Assembly (NCBI GenBank): GCA_963709875.1
Contig: CAVPYB010000002.1
Location: 558,001 to 622,000 of the forward strand
Length of the DNA stretch: 64,000 bases
Direction of reading: 5' to 3'
Source of the DNA: JAQBDA01 sp963709875
GTDB taxonomy: Bacteria > Chloroflexota > Anaerolineae > Anaerolineales > UBA4823
Position numbers and translations under genes: made by a program. Shown here piece after piece: positions 9,599 to 18,616 of the stretch. The notes below the pieces were generated by a model that saw only the letters and a list, made by a program, of their open reading frames with translations, ran no database searches and had not been told where the DNA came from. Within the stretch, counting starts at the first letter, position 1, and each line of letters starts with the position of its first letter.

Positions 9599-10941
9599 TG
9601 ATCCTCAACCTGCTGCTCGTTCGCAGCCTGCGCCTGTATGAGGAACATACCGTCTCCGATCCTGTGCAGCCTGAACCCGGCTTCAACCCATTCTTGCCTG
9701 TCCCAGCCATTGACGCAATCCACCAGCACCCGGGCGCGGGTCATGGCCGCAGTCCTGGCAGGATCTAAGCTCTTGAGAGCCACATGACCGACCAGAAGCA
9801 CAATGATCTCTGCACCAGCGAGCACATCATCCAGGTTGGATACGGTGCGAATGCCTTCCAGGGAGGCATCCAGCCGGTTCGGCTCGTAAGCCAGCACGTC
9901 TGCGCCAGTCTGGATGAGCAGGTGTGCGATGGCGATCGCCGGGCTCTCGCGCAGGTCATCCACGTTGGCTTTATATGCCAGCCCGAGCAGGGCAATCCTG
10001 ACTCCCTGGAGACCTGTCCGGGGGGCAAGTCCGGATTTTTTGGCGACCGATTCGATCAGCGCGACCACGTGAGCCGGCTGCAGGTCGTTGACCTGGCGGG
10101 CGGTACGGATCAGCGGGGTCTGGTCCGGTGCCGCCTCGACCAGGAACCATGGATCGACGCTGATGCAATGCCCCCCCACTCCCGGCCCGGGGCTGAGAAT
10201 ATTCACCCTTGGGTGCCGGTTGGCTATGCGGATCGCCTGCCAGATATCAATCCCGAACCGCTCGGCCAGGTGGGAGAACTCGTTTGCCAGGGCAATATTG
10301 ACATCCCGGTAGGTGTTCTCCATCAGCTTGACCATCTCGGCGGTAGTGGAATCGGTGAGCACGATCTCGCCGCGCACAAAGATCTTGTAAAGTTCGCGAC
10401 CGGCCTCGGCGGAGGCTATATTGATCCCGCCAATCACCCGATCGTTCTCGATAATTTCCCGCAGGATCTGCCCCGGCATAACCCGCTCGGGGGAATACGC
10501 CAGGAGGAAATCGGTTCCAGCCCGCAGGCCGGAGCTCTCGAGGATGGGCGCCAGCAGGTTGAGCGTAGTCATCGGCGGCGAGGTCGATTCGAGCACAATC
10601 AGGTTTCCTCGCCGCAGGTGCGGGACGATCGCTTCTGCGGCTGAGGTCACCGCCCGCATATCTGCCCGTTTGTCGTCGTAAAATGGGGTCGGCACTTCGA
10701 TGATGAAGGCATCTGCTGGTTCAGGCGAATCAGATATGATCAGACTGCCTGAGCCGATCGCTGCCTGTGCCAGAGTGCGCAGACCCGGCTCGAAGATGTG
10801 CAGCCCGCCGTTGTGCAAGGTCTCGACGACCTGTGGGTTGGTATCCACCCCAATCACCTGCGAGCCGTGGGTGGCAAATGTACAGGCGGTGGGCAGACCG
10901 GTGTACCCCAGACCGAGTACGCAGATCTTTTCAAAAGCCAT
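9595..10941 (-). CDS. wecC: UDP-N-acetyl-D-mannosamine dehydrogenase
   Basis: This enzyme oxidises UDP-ManNAc twice with NAD+ to UDP-ManNAcA. The start is the ATG at 10941 (MAFEKICVLGLGYTGLP), with GGAG about eight bases upstream; the frame is open further to 11139 but that part has no family character. Residues 8-13 form the NAD-binding GLGYTG. The central substrate domain includes ENTYRDVNIALANEF, and the catalytic region PGPGVGGHCISVDPWF holds the nucleophilic Cys. It is the first gene of the polysaccharide operon (wecC-wecB-acetyltransferase-GT-FkbM-GT-GT). Confidence 0.95.
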   Translation of the reverse strand: MAFEKICVLGLGYTGLPTACTFATHGSQVIGVDTNPQVVETLHNGGLHIFEPGLRTLAQAAIGSGSLIISDSPEPADAFIIEVPTPFYDDKRADMRAVTSAAEAIVPHLRRGNLIVLESTSPPMTTLNLLAPILESSGLRAGTDFLLAYSPERVMPGQILREIIENDRVIGGINIASAEAGRELYKIFVRGEIVLTDSTTAEMVKLMENTYRDVNIALANEFSHLAERFGIDIWQAIRIANRHPRVNILSPGPGVGGHCISVDPWFLVEAAPDQTPLIRTARQVNDLQPAHVVALIESVAKKSGLAPRTGLQGVRIALLGLAYKANVDDLRESPAIAIAHLLIQTGADVLAYEPNRLDASLEGIRTVSNLDDVLAGAEIIVLLVGHVALKSLDPARTAAMTRARVLVDCVNGWDRQEWVEAGFRLHRIGDGMFLIQAQAANEQQVEDQ

Positions 10942-11126
10942 TTGTTTCTCCTGTTCGCTACAATCGCCTTGGTCATGCGGTGATTCGCAGCCGATTTTCA
11001 GCCATCCAATTATGCCACAGGAAAACTGCAATGGTGGATATCTTTTCGGCAGATCGGCTGGCAGGCATATTAGTGAGAGAAGAGCGCCAAACCATCCAGA
11101 AATGACCGTTCGGCTATAAAAAACCC

Positions 11127-11149
11127 GTGACTGTTCCAAAATTGGTAAA
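11127..11149 (+). repeat. Left terminal inverted repeat of the insertion sequence
   Basis: It begins GTGACTGTTCCAAAATTGGT and is followed by AAA. It pairs with the right end (12439-12461, read on the minus strand) with four mismatches, two each in two adjacent-base blocks. It lies 52 bp beyond the transposase stop. Confidence 0.85.
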
Positions 11150-11201
11150 TGATGGGTGAACGTAACAAGGTTCGTGGCAACCCCGCTGGCAATTTACCCG
11201 G

Positions 11202-12368
11202 CTACGCCATCAAATCGGCCAAACGCAGGCCACGAGACAGATGATTTCCGGCCAAAGCGATCAGGCGGCTCATTGCAAGAGCGGATTGCACTTGTTTGTA
11301 GCCGCGCATCGGGCGGTAGCGCTCTTTGATCCACCATCCAATGGCGCGTTCGCAATGGTTGTTGGTACCGTCTAAAATCTCATTTCCATCTTCATCCTTC
11401 CAATCCCGATAGAAAGTCAGGCGTGGCCAGAGGTTCCAGCGATCCATGAATAGATTGCGCATCCGGTAAGCAACATCATGTTTGTGGCCTCTCCCTGGTT
11501 TGCGAGCGTTGGCATAGCGTAGATAGATTGCTTCAAGGCGCGACTGATCTTCCGGACGCCGGGAATGGATCATCTCCTGGAGTGAAGCCAGGTCCTCCAA
11601 GGCCTGTTCGGGAGGAATGCCAATCGCATCCAAAGAATGGTCCTGTCCTGCGCCAATCATGGCTGAGAGTTCTTCAACAAGAGCTTCTGTGTTGCGAACC
11701 ACATGACTCTTGCACACTTGCTGCGAGCGTCCCGTCTCATCGCTAACCTTCTTGAAGGCGTCCGCATCATCACTCACCACAACATCGGCATCTACCGCAT
11801 CCAGGATGGGTGCCAGCCAGGCTTGCAGTTGTTCGGCATCCTCGCCCAGTAATTCATCGATACTCAAGACCATCCCGTTGACCGCATCTACCACGATCCC
11901 GACCGTCACCCATTTCCCATTGCAGCGCACACTGGTCACATCTGCCCCAACAGCTTTGGTCTTGTAGCCGCTCAACAGCTTCTCGCGCTTCAGCCCTGGC
12001 ACTTGCTTGGCTACCGACTGGACTGCCCGATACACACTCGTTTTTCCAATCCCCATGCCAAGACTATTCAACACAATCTCTACGGCTCCGTAGCTCAATC
12101 CCAGAATGTACATCATCACTGCCATACCATTCACCCGTTTCGAGATTTGCTTCTGACTGACCCCTTTGGGATAGACGCGGAATACATGCCCACATTTTTT
12201 ACATTCACATCTCCACGCCGTTACCTCAGGGTGCTGCGCATCCACGATCTTCTTGCTCACTTCCTGCCGTGGGATAAATCGCATTCCCCGGCACCCTTTT
12301 TGAGGGCATTTCTTTGGGAATTCAAATTGGGTCGGCTCAACTTTTGGTAGAATCAGGTTCAGGCGCAT
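11202..12368 (-). CDS. DDE-type transposase of the insertion sequence
   Basis: I take the ATG at 12368 (MRLNLILPKVEP), preceded by AGAGG, giving 388 aa. The frame is open to a GTG at 12461 inside the inverted repeat, which is less likely as a start. The N-terminal zinc-ribbon-like cysteines are CPQKGC and CECKKC, followed by an HTH stretch (ISKRVNGMAVMMYILGLSYG) that would bind the ends. Candidate catalytic acids are Asp in GADVTSVRC, Asp in VVSDDADAF and Glu in NNHCERAIGWW. I cannot place it in a named IS family with confidence. The 7-bp target duplication supports a DDE mechanism. Confidence 0.88.
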   Translation of the reverse strand: MRLNLILPKVEPTQFEFPKKCPQKGCRGMRFIPRQEVSKKIVDAQHPEVTAWRCECKKCGHVFRVYPKGVSQKQISKRVNGMAVMMYILGLSYGAVEIVLNSLGMGIGKTSVYRAVQSVAKQVPGLKREKLLSGYKTKAVGADVTSVRCNGKWVTVGIVVDAVNGMVLSIDELLGEDAEQLQAWLAPILDAVDADVVVSDDADAFKKVSDETGRSQQVCKSHVVRNTEALVEELSAMIGAGQDHSLDAIGIPPEQALEDLASLQEMIHSRRPEDQSRLEAIYLRYANARKPGRGHKHDVAYRMRNLFMDRWNLWPRLTFYRDWKDEDGNEILDGTNNHCERAIGWWIKERYRPMRGYKQVQSALAMSRLIALAGNHLSRGLRLADLMA

Positions 12369-12438
12369 GTCAGTGTGCCTCTTTGTTCGTGGGTTGTGGG
12401 GCGGTTGTCGGACTGCCTCACGACCATTTAACCACGCT

Positions 12439-12461
12439 TTTACCAGCTTTGGAACGATCAC
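12439..12461 (-). repeat. Right terminal inverted repeat of the insertion sequence
   Basis: Read on the minus strand it begins GTGATCGTTCCAAAGCTGGT and ends AAA. It is the transposase-proximal end, 70 bp upstream of the preferred transposase start. The first base after it on the plus strand opens the AAAACCC target duplication. Confidence 0.85.
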
Positions 12462-12470
12462 AAAACCCCC

Positions 12471-12499
12471 TTGACACAGAACGAATGTTCGGGTATTAT
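12471..12499 (+). promoter_or_regulatory. lexA promoter with embedded SOS box
   Basis: A consensus -35 TTGACA (12471-12476) and a -10 TATTAT (12494-12499) are separated by 17 bp. Between them, at 12479-12490, lies GAACGAATGTTC, which fits the GAAC-N4-GTTC operator bound by LexA of Gram-positive and several Chloroflexota lineages. The placement predicts autorepression of lexA. Confidence 0.85.
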
Positions 12500-12617
12500 A
12501 TTTTTAGCACAAATGAACGAATAATTCGAGCTCGGAGCGGGTGACATCCCTAATGCTCTGGAGCGGTGAATGTTCACAGCGCAGCAATGTTGGAATGCGC
12601 CAAAAGGAGATGCTGTC

Positions 12618-13370
12618 ATGATGGCTAGAAAACGTGCCAAAGGTTTAACCGAGCGGCAGATCAAGATCCTCGAAGTGCTGGAACGCTTCAGCAACCAGAA
12701 CGGTTATCCCCCATCCATCCGGGAAATCTGTGACAAGACGGATATCTCATCTACCTCTGTGGTCAACTACTACCTGAACCAGTTAGAAGACTCTGGTTAC
12801 ATCGAGCGGGATGGACGCGTCTCGCGCGGCATCCGCCTGATTAAGCCGCTCTCCGAGATGTCTGCACCCCAGGCGGTCGGCTCGGTCGGTGCACAGCTCA
12901 AGAGATCTGCCGAGGCAGTGCGCCAGGCAGTCGAAGAGGTGCTGCAAATCCCGGTGCTCGGGCGTATCGTGGCCGGCTCTCCGATGCCCATACCAGCCTC
13001 CGATTTCTCGTACTATGATGCCGACTCAATGGTCGACGTGGCAAGGAGCCTGCTCCCTGCCCGGGAGCACATCAACGACCTGTTTGCCCTGGAAGTGCAG
13101 GGCGACTCGATGATCGATGCCATGGTCAACGAAGGCGATATCGTCGTCATGAAGCGCGCCCAAGATGCCAGCAACGGCGAGATGGTCGCCGTCTGGCTCA
13201 ACGACCGCGACGAGACCACATTGAAATACTTCTACCTGGAGAACGGGCGCATCCGCCTGCAGCCAGCCAATCCCACCATGCTGCCGATCTACATCGACGA
13301 CCCCAGCACGGTCGAGATCCAGGGCAAGGTGGTGATGGTGATCCGCCAGGTGCAGGGTCGCCCATCGTAA
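12618..13370 (+). CDS. lexA: LexA SOS repressor
   Basis: The protein is a self-cleaving transcriptional repressor of the DNA-damage response. The start is ATG 12618 (an alternative ATG follows at once), placed by AAGGAG at 12604-12609; the protein is 250 aa. Residues 1-75 form the winged-helix DNA-binding domain (LTERQIKILEVLERF, PPSIREICDK). The cleavage bond is Ala119-Gly120 in GRIVAGSP, with catalytic Ser164 (QGDSMID) and Lys203 (TTLKYF). The linker, residues 80-110, is longer than in E. coli LexA. The promoter carries its own operator, and a strong terminator follows the stop. The insertion sequence upstream does not touch the promoter. Confidence 0.95.
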   Translation: MMARKRAKGLTERQIKILEVLERFSNQNGYPPSIREICDKTDISSTSVVNYYLNQLEDSGYIERDGRVSRGIRLIKPLSEMSAPQAVGSVGAQLKRSAEAVRQAVEEVLQIPVLGRIVAGSPMPIPASDFSYYDADSMVDVARSLLPAREHINDLFALEVQGDSMIDAMVNEGDIVVMKRAQDASNGEMVAVWLNDRDETTLKYFYLENGRIRLQPANPTMLPIYIDDPSTVEIQGKVVMVIRQVQGRPS

Positions 13371-13396
13371 CCCCGGATAAAGTCTAGATTTACCCT

Positions 13397-13428
13397 GCCC
13401 GGCTGTCAACCCAGCCGGGCTTTTATTT
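13397..13428 (+). terminator. Rho-independent terminator of lexA
   Basis: The stem GCCCGGCTG / CAGCCGGGC (13397-13405 with 13412-13420) has a six-base loop and is followed by TTTTATTT. It begins 26 bp after the lexA stop and also lies at the end of the convergent lamin-tail gene. Confidence 0.9.
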
Positions 13429-13432
13429 AATC

Positions 13433-15372
13433 CTACGGTGGTGCACAGCCCGGGAAAGCATCCCCATCGACGCCGGTGCCTGGCGAGAACAGCACCCCGC
13501 CCGACCCGGCTGCCAGGGAATGTTTGATCAGAGGCTCCGGACCACTGATATCCGGGCTGCGGGTGAGGGACTGGTCATCGCCGCCCTCCGACCCATATGT
13601 ATAGGCTGCGACCTCGACACCATTGGAGTCGTACAGGCTAAGCGTATCGCCATCGTTGTTCAACCCCAACATGCTGCTGGAAGCGACCTGCACCAGGCTG
13701 CCTCCAAAGCTGCCCACCGGAGTCCCGCTACCAAAAACCAGGATGGCGCACCCTGGCGCTACCAGCGACCCCGGCGGGAAGGTGTGGCGCAGACCTACCA
13801 GGTCACGCAGGCTGGCATTGCTGAAATCAAGCGGGATACCAGCCGAATTGACGATTTCGATGAACTCGTCCTGTGAAGAGTGTATGACACCGTCACCGTT
13901 TGCGTCCCCCTGCGTGGTGTCTGGGTCGGCTTGTAGCTTGTTGATCACAACCCCGGATAATCGAGGTGGTGTAGCTGTTGCGGTAGGTGTCGGGGTCGGA
14001 GGGGTATGATCGACTTCCCCTGGAGATGGTATAGGCTGGTCCATCCAATCCGAGACGCTGTCGGTATCCGAGCCTGGTGGGTATCTTTCCAGCGAGTGAC
14101 CGGTAGAGACCAGCTGCACAGAGGGATCGAATGCGAAGGTCGAATCACCCCACGAGAGCGCATCCAATAGGGTATAGCTCCCGTCCAGCAGAGCAAGCTC
14201 ATCACCGCTGTTGCCCAGGATGACCGCCCCGCCACCCCAAGCTGTGTCGCGCAACATCTGCGGTACCCCTGGGTCGCTGTCGTATATCTCGTAATCCGGG
14301 TTGATCCCGAAGGTGCTACTGAAGACAACTGCCTGGTTGGCGATGACCAGTGCCTGACCTGATTCGATGCCGGAGCCGGTCGGAAAGACCAGCATTCCCT
14401 CACCGTCTCCCTGTGTCTCTTCGTCACCAATCCTAACCCCATCCAGGCTGGCTGCAATCGCACCGTAGTTATAGACCTCGAACCACTCGCCATCCGGGTC
14501 CACCCCCAGTGGGTCGTAGACCACCTCGCTGAGCAGCAGGTTGAGTGGACCCTGGGGATTGGCGTCCCGATGATGATCGCTGTGGAAGTGGGAGTTGGGC
14601 GGCTCAGATCGACTTTGCCGGGAGCCGGCAGCTCCTGGTCAATCCAATCGTATGCCGTGCTGGTATCAATATCTGCAGGGAGGCGTTCCAGCGAATGACC
14701 TTGCTGTACCTTATTGATTGGTGGATCGAACCAGAATGGAGAATCACCCCAGGAAATCTCATCCACTCGCTGGTCGTGCATATCCAGCAGCAATACTTCG
14801 TCACCCCCATTCGATAGCTCGACATTGCCGCCGGTCCAGGCAGTATATTTCAGCATCACAGGGATGAACGGATGCGATTCATACATCTCATAATCAGGCA
14901 GCAGCCCGAAAACCTCGAAAAACGCGGGCGTAAGGTTGGCGATGATGATCACTTCCCCGGGTCCAAGCACAGCACCCAGAGGGAACTGGAACATACCCTC
15001 CGGACCGCCTAAGGTCTCCTCATCGCCCAGCTTGTAGTATCGCAAATCGACCGCAGTGCCACCCGGGTTGTATATCTCGATCCATTCCGCGCCCGGCTCA
15101 TTGCGGTCCGGGTCGTACATCACCTCGCTGATCAGCAAATAGCCAGGTCTCGGTGTGGCGGTCGGTGTCGGCCAGCGCTGGAACATCTCCGGCAGGAAGT
15201 TCGGCGTAGAAGCGAAGCGGCTGCCCACAGCCCCAGGGACTGCCAGAGCCAGCATGAGAGCCCCAGCAGCGGCAGCAGTGCATGCAGCGAGAATCCGGAG
15301 TGTTTTCACCAACAGAAGATTTCTAGCCTTCATCTGAGCCGGGTCAGGAGAGCGTTCGCCCATGTGGCTCAT
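13433..15372 (-). CDS. Secreted lamin-tail-domain protein (three LTD repeats), one-base frameshift
   Basis: The protein has an N-terminal hydrophobic export segment (LRILAACTAAAAGALMLALA) and three lamin-tail domains joined by Thr/Pro linkers. The repeats start near LLISEVMYDPD, LLLSEVVYDPLG and VVINKLQADPD and share the EWIEIYN-like strand and GDEET. The frame shifts in the G4 run at 14554-14557: one extra base would read PIPQGPLNLLLSEVVYD and join both halves. Start could be 15372 or the ATG at 15333. Bacterial LTD proteins are usually extracellular and often travel with nucleases; here an exported EEP nuclease gene ends 10 bp upstream, so the two probably form one operon. Function is otherwise unknown. 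Confidence 0.82.
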
Positions 15373-15382
15373 TCATCCATGA

Positions 15383-17272
15383 TCATCGTTTGGCGGGGGC
15401 GCGGGTGTTGTTCAATTGCTCTTCGTGCAGAATCTGCGGGAAGAACACATAGCTGGAGAACTGGATCATATTGCCCCACACCGGATCATGGTCGGAGCTG
15501 CGGAACACGATCCCATCAACAGCCCCGAATACAACCGGAAAATCGGCATTGATATGCAGTATCTCCACCTGCGCGGCCCCGTATTGGATAGTTGGCATTT
15601 CCAGGACATAGTCCAGCACTTGCGAGACCCCTTGATAGATCATGGAATAGCGGCTGCTCCATTCGATATCCTGAGTTAGATCCCGCAGACCGGTCGATTT
15701 CAGAATCGATACCGGCTCTGAGTTTGGCGTATCGTTCAGATCTCCGGCGACGATGATATGGTCACTATCCCCCCGGCTTATCTCGCTCTGCACCAGCCCG
15801 GCGACGAACTGCGCCTGCTTGATGCGGCGCGGCAGGGTATATTGAACCTCAGCACTGTCCTGGATCTTCGATTTCCAGTGATTCGCAATTACAGTCAGGT
15901 CGGTCGTTCGCAATGCGCCTATATTCTGCAACTCGCCGCTCACTACTCGCAATTTCACTACCAGCGGCGGGCGTGAGAACAAGTGGTTGCCGTCCAGGAC
16001 GTCATCACCGTCCAGATCACAGGTCAGGCTGTTTGCGGGGTCCTGTACGTCCCCATTGCCGTCCGGTCCCAGCCCGTCGATAAGACCGGTACAGCCCTGC
16101 ATTACCTGGTATCCCAGCAACTCCACCCTATCATGGTGATAGAGCAAAGCGATATCCAGGCCGCGCGGGTCTGGACCATCCTCCCAGACGATATCGTACT
16201 GCTCTTCGATCTCCGGGCGGTTCACCAATGCCAGGAGCACAGAGTTATTTTCAGCTTCCTGGACGACCAGGATATCCGGCTCTGCCAGCATCTCGTGGAT
16301 TGTCAGGGCGCGTTTCTCCAGCCGGCGCTGGTACTCGGTTGCCGTGAGAACGGTGTCGTCGGTCTGCAGGTCGTCGAGGCTGTCGAACAGGTTTGCCAGG
16401 TTGAAGGTTGCCAGCGTGAAGCCCTGCCCCAGCGGTTGAACGCGCACCTGTTGGGGTAGATCTCCCGGGTAGAGGGTGGGCTGTTCGACCAGGTGCAGGG
16501 TAAATAGGTTGTCTGTCCCATCCAATGCTCCCTGTATATTCACGAGCAAGTCGGATACCTTAGCCTTAGGGGTGATTTGGAATGCTCCCTGGCTGCTCAC
16601 ACGCAGGATCGCGCCAGTCCCCTGAGGATCGTCATTGAACAACCTATGAATGCCCAGGCGTGCGTTGACAACCCAGGTGTTCTCTCTGCTGTCAGTGGGT
16701 CCGACTACACGCGCCTGTTCCATGCGGATGTGCATGCCCTCCAAAGATTCGAGGTAGGCACCGGCGGCCTGGTTCTCCTGCGGGGGTGCCAGCTCCACAG
16801 GGGTGGGCAGCGGGTTGCTATGCGTGGCGACCTGCACAGCGGTGGCGTGCGAATTGATCTCGGTCTGCCCGTGGTATTCCTGCACTGTCCCACTGACTTC
16901 CACATAATCGCCGCTTTGGAGGGTATCCGAACCATCTGCGAGGTAGACAAAAATGCCATCCGAGGTGCTGCTGTCGCCGTCACAGCCTTCATGCTGCAGG
17001 TAGATACCCTGCGCCGGGAGGGCTTCGAAATCAGCGTACACCACTCCGGAGGTGCTCACGAGCTGACCGGCGTAGGGTGAGATATCCCCGTACCCCTGGA
17101 TGGCACAGATGGAAATAGATGCAGGGGTCAAGCTGCGGGCTTTAATAAACACTGGCGTATCCGGTAATCCCGGATACGCCAGGCAGATTGCGAACAGACA
17201 ATACCGAACCAGTCTCAGCGTGTGGCGAACACTTCTAAATCGACCAGTCTGACCTCCAAACCCATGCTTCAT
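15383..17272 (-). CDS. Exported endonuclease/exonuclease/phosphatase-family nuclease (ExeM-like)
   Basis: The 629-aa protein starts at ATG 17272 with GGGAGG just upstream. An N-terminal hydrophobic stretch (LVRYCLFAICLAYPGL) suggests export. An OB-fold-like segment follows (about residues 55-160, GQLVSTSGVVYADFEALPAQ), then the EEP domain from about 290: TLATFNLANLFD, the acid-base Glu in VVQEAENNS, NHWKSK, VAGDLNDTPNS and the final SSDHDPV. These are the metal and catalytic residues of secreted DNases such as ExeM. It may degrade extracellular DNA for nutrients or biofilm remodelling. It is paired with the lamin-tail gene. Confidence 0.88.
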   Translation of the reverse strand: MKHGFGGQTGRFRSVRHTLRLVRYCLFAICLAYPGLPDTPVFIKARSLTPASISICAIQGYGDISPYAGQLVSTSGVVYADFEALPAQGIYLQHEGCDGDSSTSDGIFVYLADGSDTLQSGDYVEVSGTVQEYHGQTEINSHATAVQVATHSNPLPTPVELAPPQENQAAGAYLESLEGMHIRMEQARVVGPTDSRENTWVVNARLGIHRLFNDDPQGTGAILRVSSQGAFQITPKAKVSDLLVNIQGALDGTDNLFTLHLVEQPTLYPGDLPQQVRVQPLGQGFTLATFNLANLFDSLDDLQTDDTVLTATEYQRRLEKRALTIHEMLAEPDILVVQEAENNSVLLALVNRPEIEEQYDIVWEDGPDPRGLDIALLYHHDRVELLGYQVMQGCTGLIDGLGPDGNGDVQDPANSLTCDLDGDDVLDGNHLFSRPPLVVKLRVVSGELQNIGALRTTDLTVIANHWKSKIQDSAEVQYTLPRRIKQAQFVAGLVQSEISRGDSDHIIVAGDLNDTPNSEPVSILKSTGLRDLTQDIEWSSRYSMIYQGVSQVLDYVLEMPTIQYGAAQVEILHINADFPVVFGAVDGIVFRSSDHDPVWGNMIQFSSYVFFPQILHEEQLNNTRAPAKR

Positions 17273-17326
17273 CCGCCCCTCCCCTGAGATGATTCTACAG
17301 GAGGAGGCGAATTCCAGTCAAGCGTT

Positions 17327-18584
17327 TTATTTGTTCGCGAAAACTACCGCCACCGTCATGCCCCAGCGCAGGCGTGGGTCATCGTCGGTCAGGCGGATGC
17401 GGGCGGTATAGGTAACATCGCCGCGCTTCTCCTCATACAGGTCGCTGATCTTTTCCACCTCACCGCTCAGATCCAGGTCCGGCAGGGCGTCGGGGGTGAT
17501 CGTCGCCTGGTCTCCATCAGCGATATCGACGACCTCGATCTCGGTCAGGTTGTCAGTCTCGACGTACCACTGCGAGAAATCCACCAGCCGCAGCACTTCC
17601 ACCCCCGGGCTCACCCGCTGCCCGGCGATCAGGTCCATCTCGACCACCGTGCCGTCAATGGTGGCGCGCAGCTCGAGGTCAGCCAGGGCGGCTTCTGCCG
17701 ATGTTATGGCAGCATCGGCGGCGGCGATCCGGCTATCAGCAGTGGCGATGCGCCCTTCAGCCAGGGCAATATCGTCCGGGTCTGGACCTGCCTGCAGGGT
17801 GTCGTAATCTTCCTGCGCCAGATCGAAGCGCTCCTGCGCGATACGCAGCTCCGCTTCGGCCTGCGAACTCGAAAAACTCGCTGGTGCCGCCGAGCAGCTT
17901 GTTCAGGTTTTTCACCGCTGCTTCGTGCTTGCGCTGTGCGTCGGCCAGCCGGCTCAGGTAATAGGCGCGCTGCAGGTTGGTCTCCGATTTGTTCTCATAG
18001 GGTTTGAAATCGTCTTCGGCTTTTTCCAGGCGGTCCTGGGCTACAGCCAGGTTGGCTTTGGCCTCGTTCAGGTCTGCCGTCGATGCAGGCGAGTTGATAT
18101 TGTCGTTCTTGATATTAGCTTTGCGCAGCTCGTCCGTGGCGGTTGTCAGCGCCTGGAGCGCCTGTGTCTGTCGCTCGGGCAGGTCCTTATACAGCTGGTC
18201 CAGGTCTTTTTGGGCGGCGAGCAGCTCCTGCTGGGCTGCAGCCAGCTCCAGCCTGGAACCGGCAATGCTGGCTTCCAATGGCTCGCGGTTGCCCAGGCGT
18301 GCCAGCACATCACCGCTCTTGACTGTATCCCCCTCTTCAACCAGCACCTCGGCGATTTCCCCGGCGCTGTTGAATGCAATCGCCACAGTCTCGCGCGGCA
18401 CCAAGCGGCCGTCGACGACGATGCCGGTGTCTGCCAAAACGACCGGCACCGCGGTTGGCGTGCCCTCCCCCGCGCCGGTCAGCCCCGCGGACTGGCAGGC
18501 TGCCAGGGTCAGCCCCAACACGACCAGCGCTACGATAGTTAAGTAAAGACCCTTGCTCTTCATGACCTTGTTCTTCATGACCAA
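17327..18584 (-). CDS. HlyD/MacA-type membrane fusion lipoprotein, one-base frameshift
   Basis: The N-terminus is a lipoprotein signal (LVVLGLTLAAC, Cys30). A barrel-sandwich half follows (VVDGRLVPRETVAIAFNSAG), then a long alpha-hairpin coiled coil rich in Ala/Glu/Leu, and the returning half with RATIDGTVVEMDLIAGQ and a beta-barrel end (LRWGMTVAVVFANK). The frame changes at the A5 run 17872-17876; removing one base joins the coiled coil as SEFSSSQAEAELR. It is the adaptor of the tripartite exporter formed with the permease and ATPase genes upstream on the same strand (32 bp gap). Substrate is unknown. Confidence 0.87.
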
Positions 18585-18616
18585 TTTCTCCTGATTATGG
18601 ATAGTATGAATCCTGA

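Larger units (their letters stand above)
11127..12461 (-). mobile_element. Insertion sequence, 1335 bp, with terminal inverted repeats and 7-bp target duplication
   Basis: A single transposase gene is bounded by imperfect inverted repeats of 23 bp at 11127-11149 and 12439-12461. They match at 19 of 23 positions and share GTTCCAAA and TGGTAAA. The flanks carry a perfect 7-bp direct repeat AAAACCC at 11120-11126 and 12462-12468, as expected for target duplication. The element sits between wecC and lexA, and its right end lies 9 bp before the lexA -35 box. The preserved ends, duplication and open transposase suggest a fairly recent insertion. Confidence 0.88.

Noticed and set aside
10942..11139. 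Extended N-terminus of the wecC product
   Set aside because: The extra 66 residues have no family character and the ATG at 10941 has a good ribosome-binding site.
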